Both the position numbers and the translations under genes were made by a program. This document shows, in pieces, positions 6,106 to 6,135 of a stretch of DNA of 6,135 nt. The stretch covers positions 1-6,135 of the forward strand of contig JABIUH010000350.1 in NCBI GenBank assembly GCA_018701055.1, written 5' to 3'. The DNA comes from Woeseia sp. GTDB taxonomy: Bacteria > Pseudomonadota > Gammaproteobacteria > Steroidobacterales > Woeseiaceae. How positions within the stretch are numbered: position 1 is the first letter of the stretch; each line of letters starts with the position of its first letter. The notes under the pieces were generated by a model. It was not told the origin of the DNA. It saw nothing but the letters and a program-made list of their open reading frames with translations, and ran no database searches.

Positions 6106-6135
6106 ATGAAGTTGCACCGAATTATCGTGGGGTTC
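6106..6135 (+). CDS. 5' end of a truncated gene, possibly UspA-like
   Basis: Ten codons are visible before the right edge: MKLHRIIVGF. An ideal Shine-Dalgarno and an extended -10 promoter precede it. A short basic start followed by RIIVGF resembles the first beta strand of universal stress proteins, which usually continue D-x-S, but ten residues cannot confirm a family, and an uncleaved membrane anchor is an alternative. The gene is divergent from yceH with 170 bases between their start codons. The gene call is fairly sound, the product only a suggestion. Confidence 0.5.
   Translation, partial: MKLHRIIVGF

Noticed and set aside
5932..6135. Minus-strand frame (61 codons from GTG 6117, open to the window edge) whose TGA overlaps the yceH GTG as GTGA
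   Set aside because: The overlap suggests coupling, but the protein resembles nothing known. The frame also runs back through the exact extended -10, the leader and the ribosome-binding site of the plus-strand gene at 6106, which is the better explanation.

Overview
The window looks like ordinary chromosomal DNA from a gammaproteobacterium of intermediate GC content. The evidence is two well-conserved housekeeping proteins whose closest recognisable relatives are E. coli YceH (DUF480/UPF0502) and E. coli YheS (ABC-F ATPase). The species cannot be named from the sequence. I see no phage genes, transposase, CRISPR array, tRNA or rRNA, and no convincing undescribed system. The most notable signals are a nonsense-interrupted binding-protein gene and several inverted repeats in the short intergenic spaces.

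Left part (1-1412). A short hydrophobic reading frame open to the left edge may be the 3' end of another gene (stop at 65-67). It converges on a minus-strand gene for a small exported SnoaL/NTF2-like protein (115-531) whose C-terminus is atypically short. A 102-base divergent spacer with a bulged hairpin separates it from a plus-strand gene for a lipoprotein of the amino-acid-type periplasmic solute-binding family (634-1389). That gene is broken by one in-frame TAG at 1045-1047, with family-like sequence continuing in the same frame on the far side, so it is best called a pseudogene.

Central and right part (1413-5935). Three minus-strand genes follow one another with gaps of 40 and 61 bases and read in the order yceH-like, yheS-like, ABC exporter. 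They are probably co-transcribed. YceH is a double winged-helix protein of unclear role. YheS is a ribosome-associated ABC-F ATPase. The last gene is a fused membrane/ATPase half-transporter of the MsbA type with all nucleotide-binding motifs intact. Both spacers contain inverted repeats that overlap the preceding stop codon, and neither is followed by a T-tract.

Right edge (5936-6135). A divergent promoter region holds a candidate minus-strand promoter for yceH and a very good extended -10 (TGGTATAAT) on the plus strand. Next to the latter, over the expected -35 position, lies a 7-2-7 palindrome. A leader with two small hairpins leads to a Shine-Dalgarno sequence and an ATG at 6106. The first ten residues of that truncated gene resemble the first strand of a UspA-type protein, but this is too little for a firm call.
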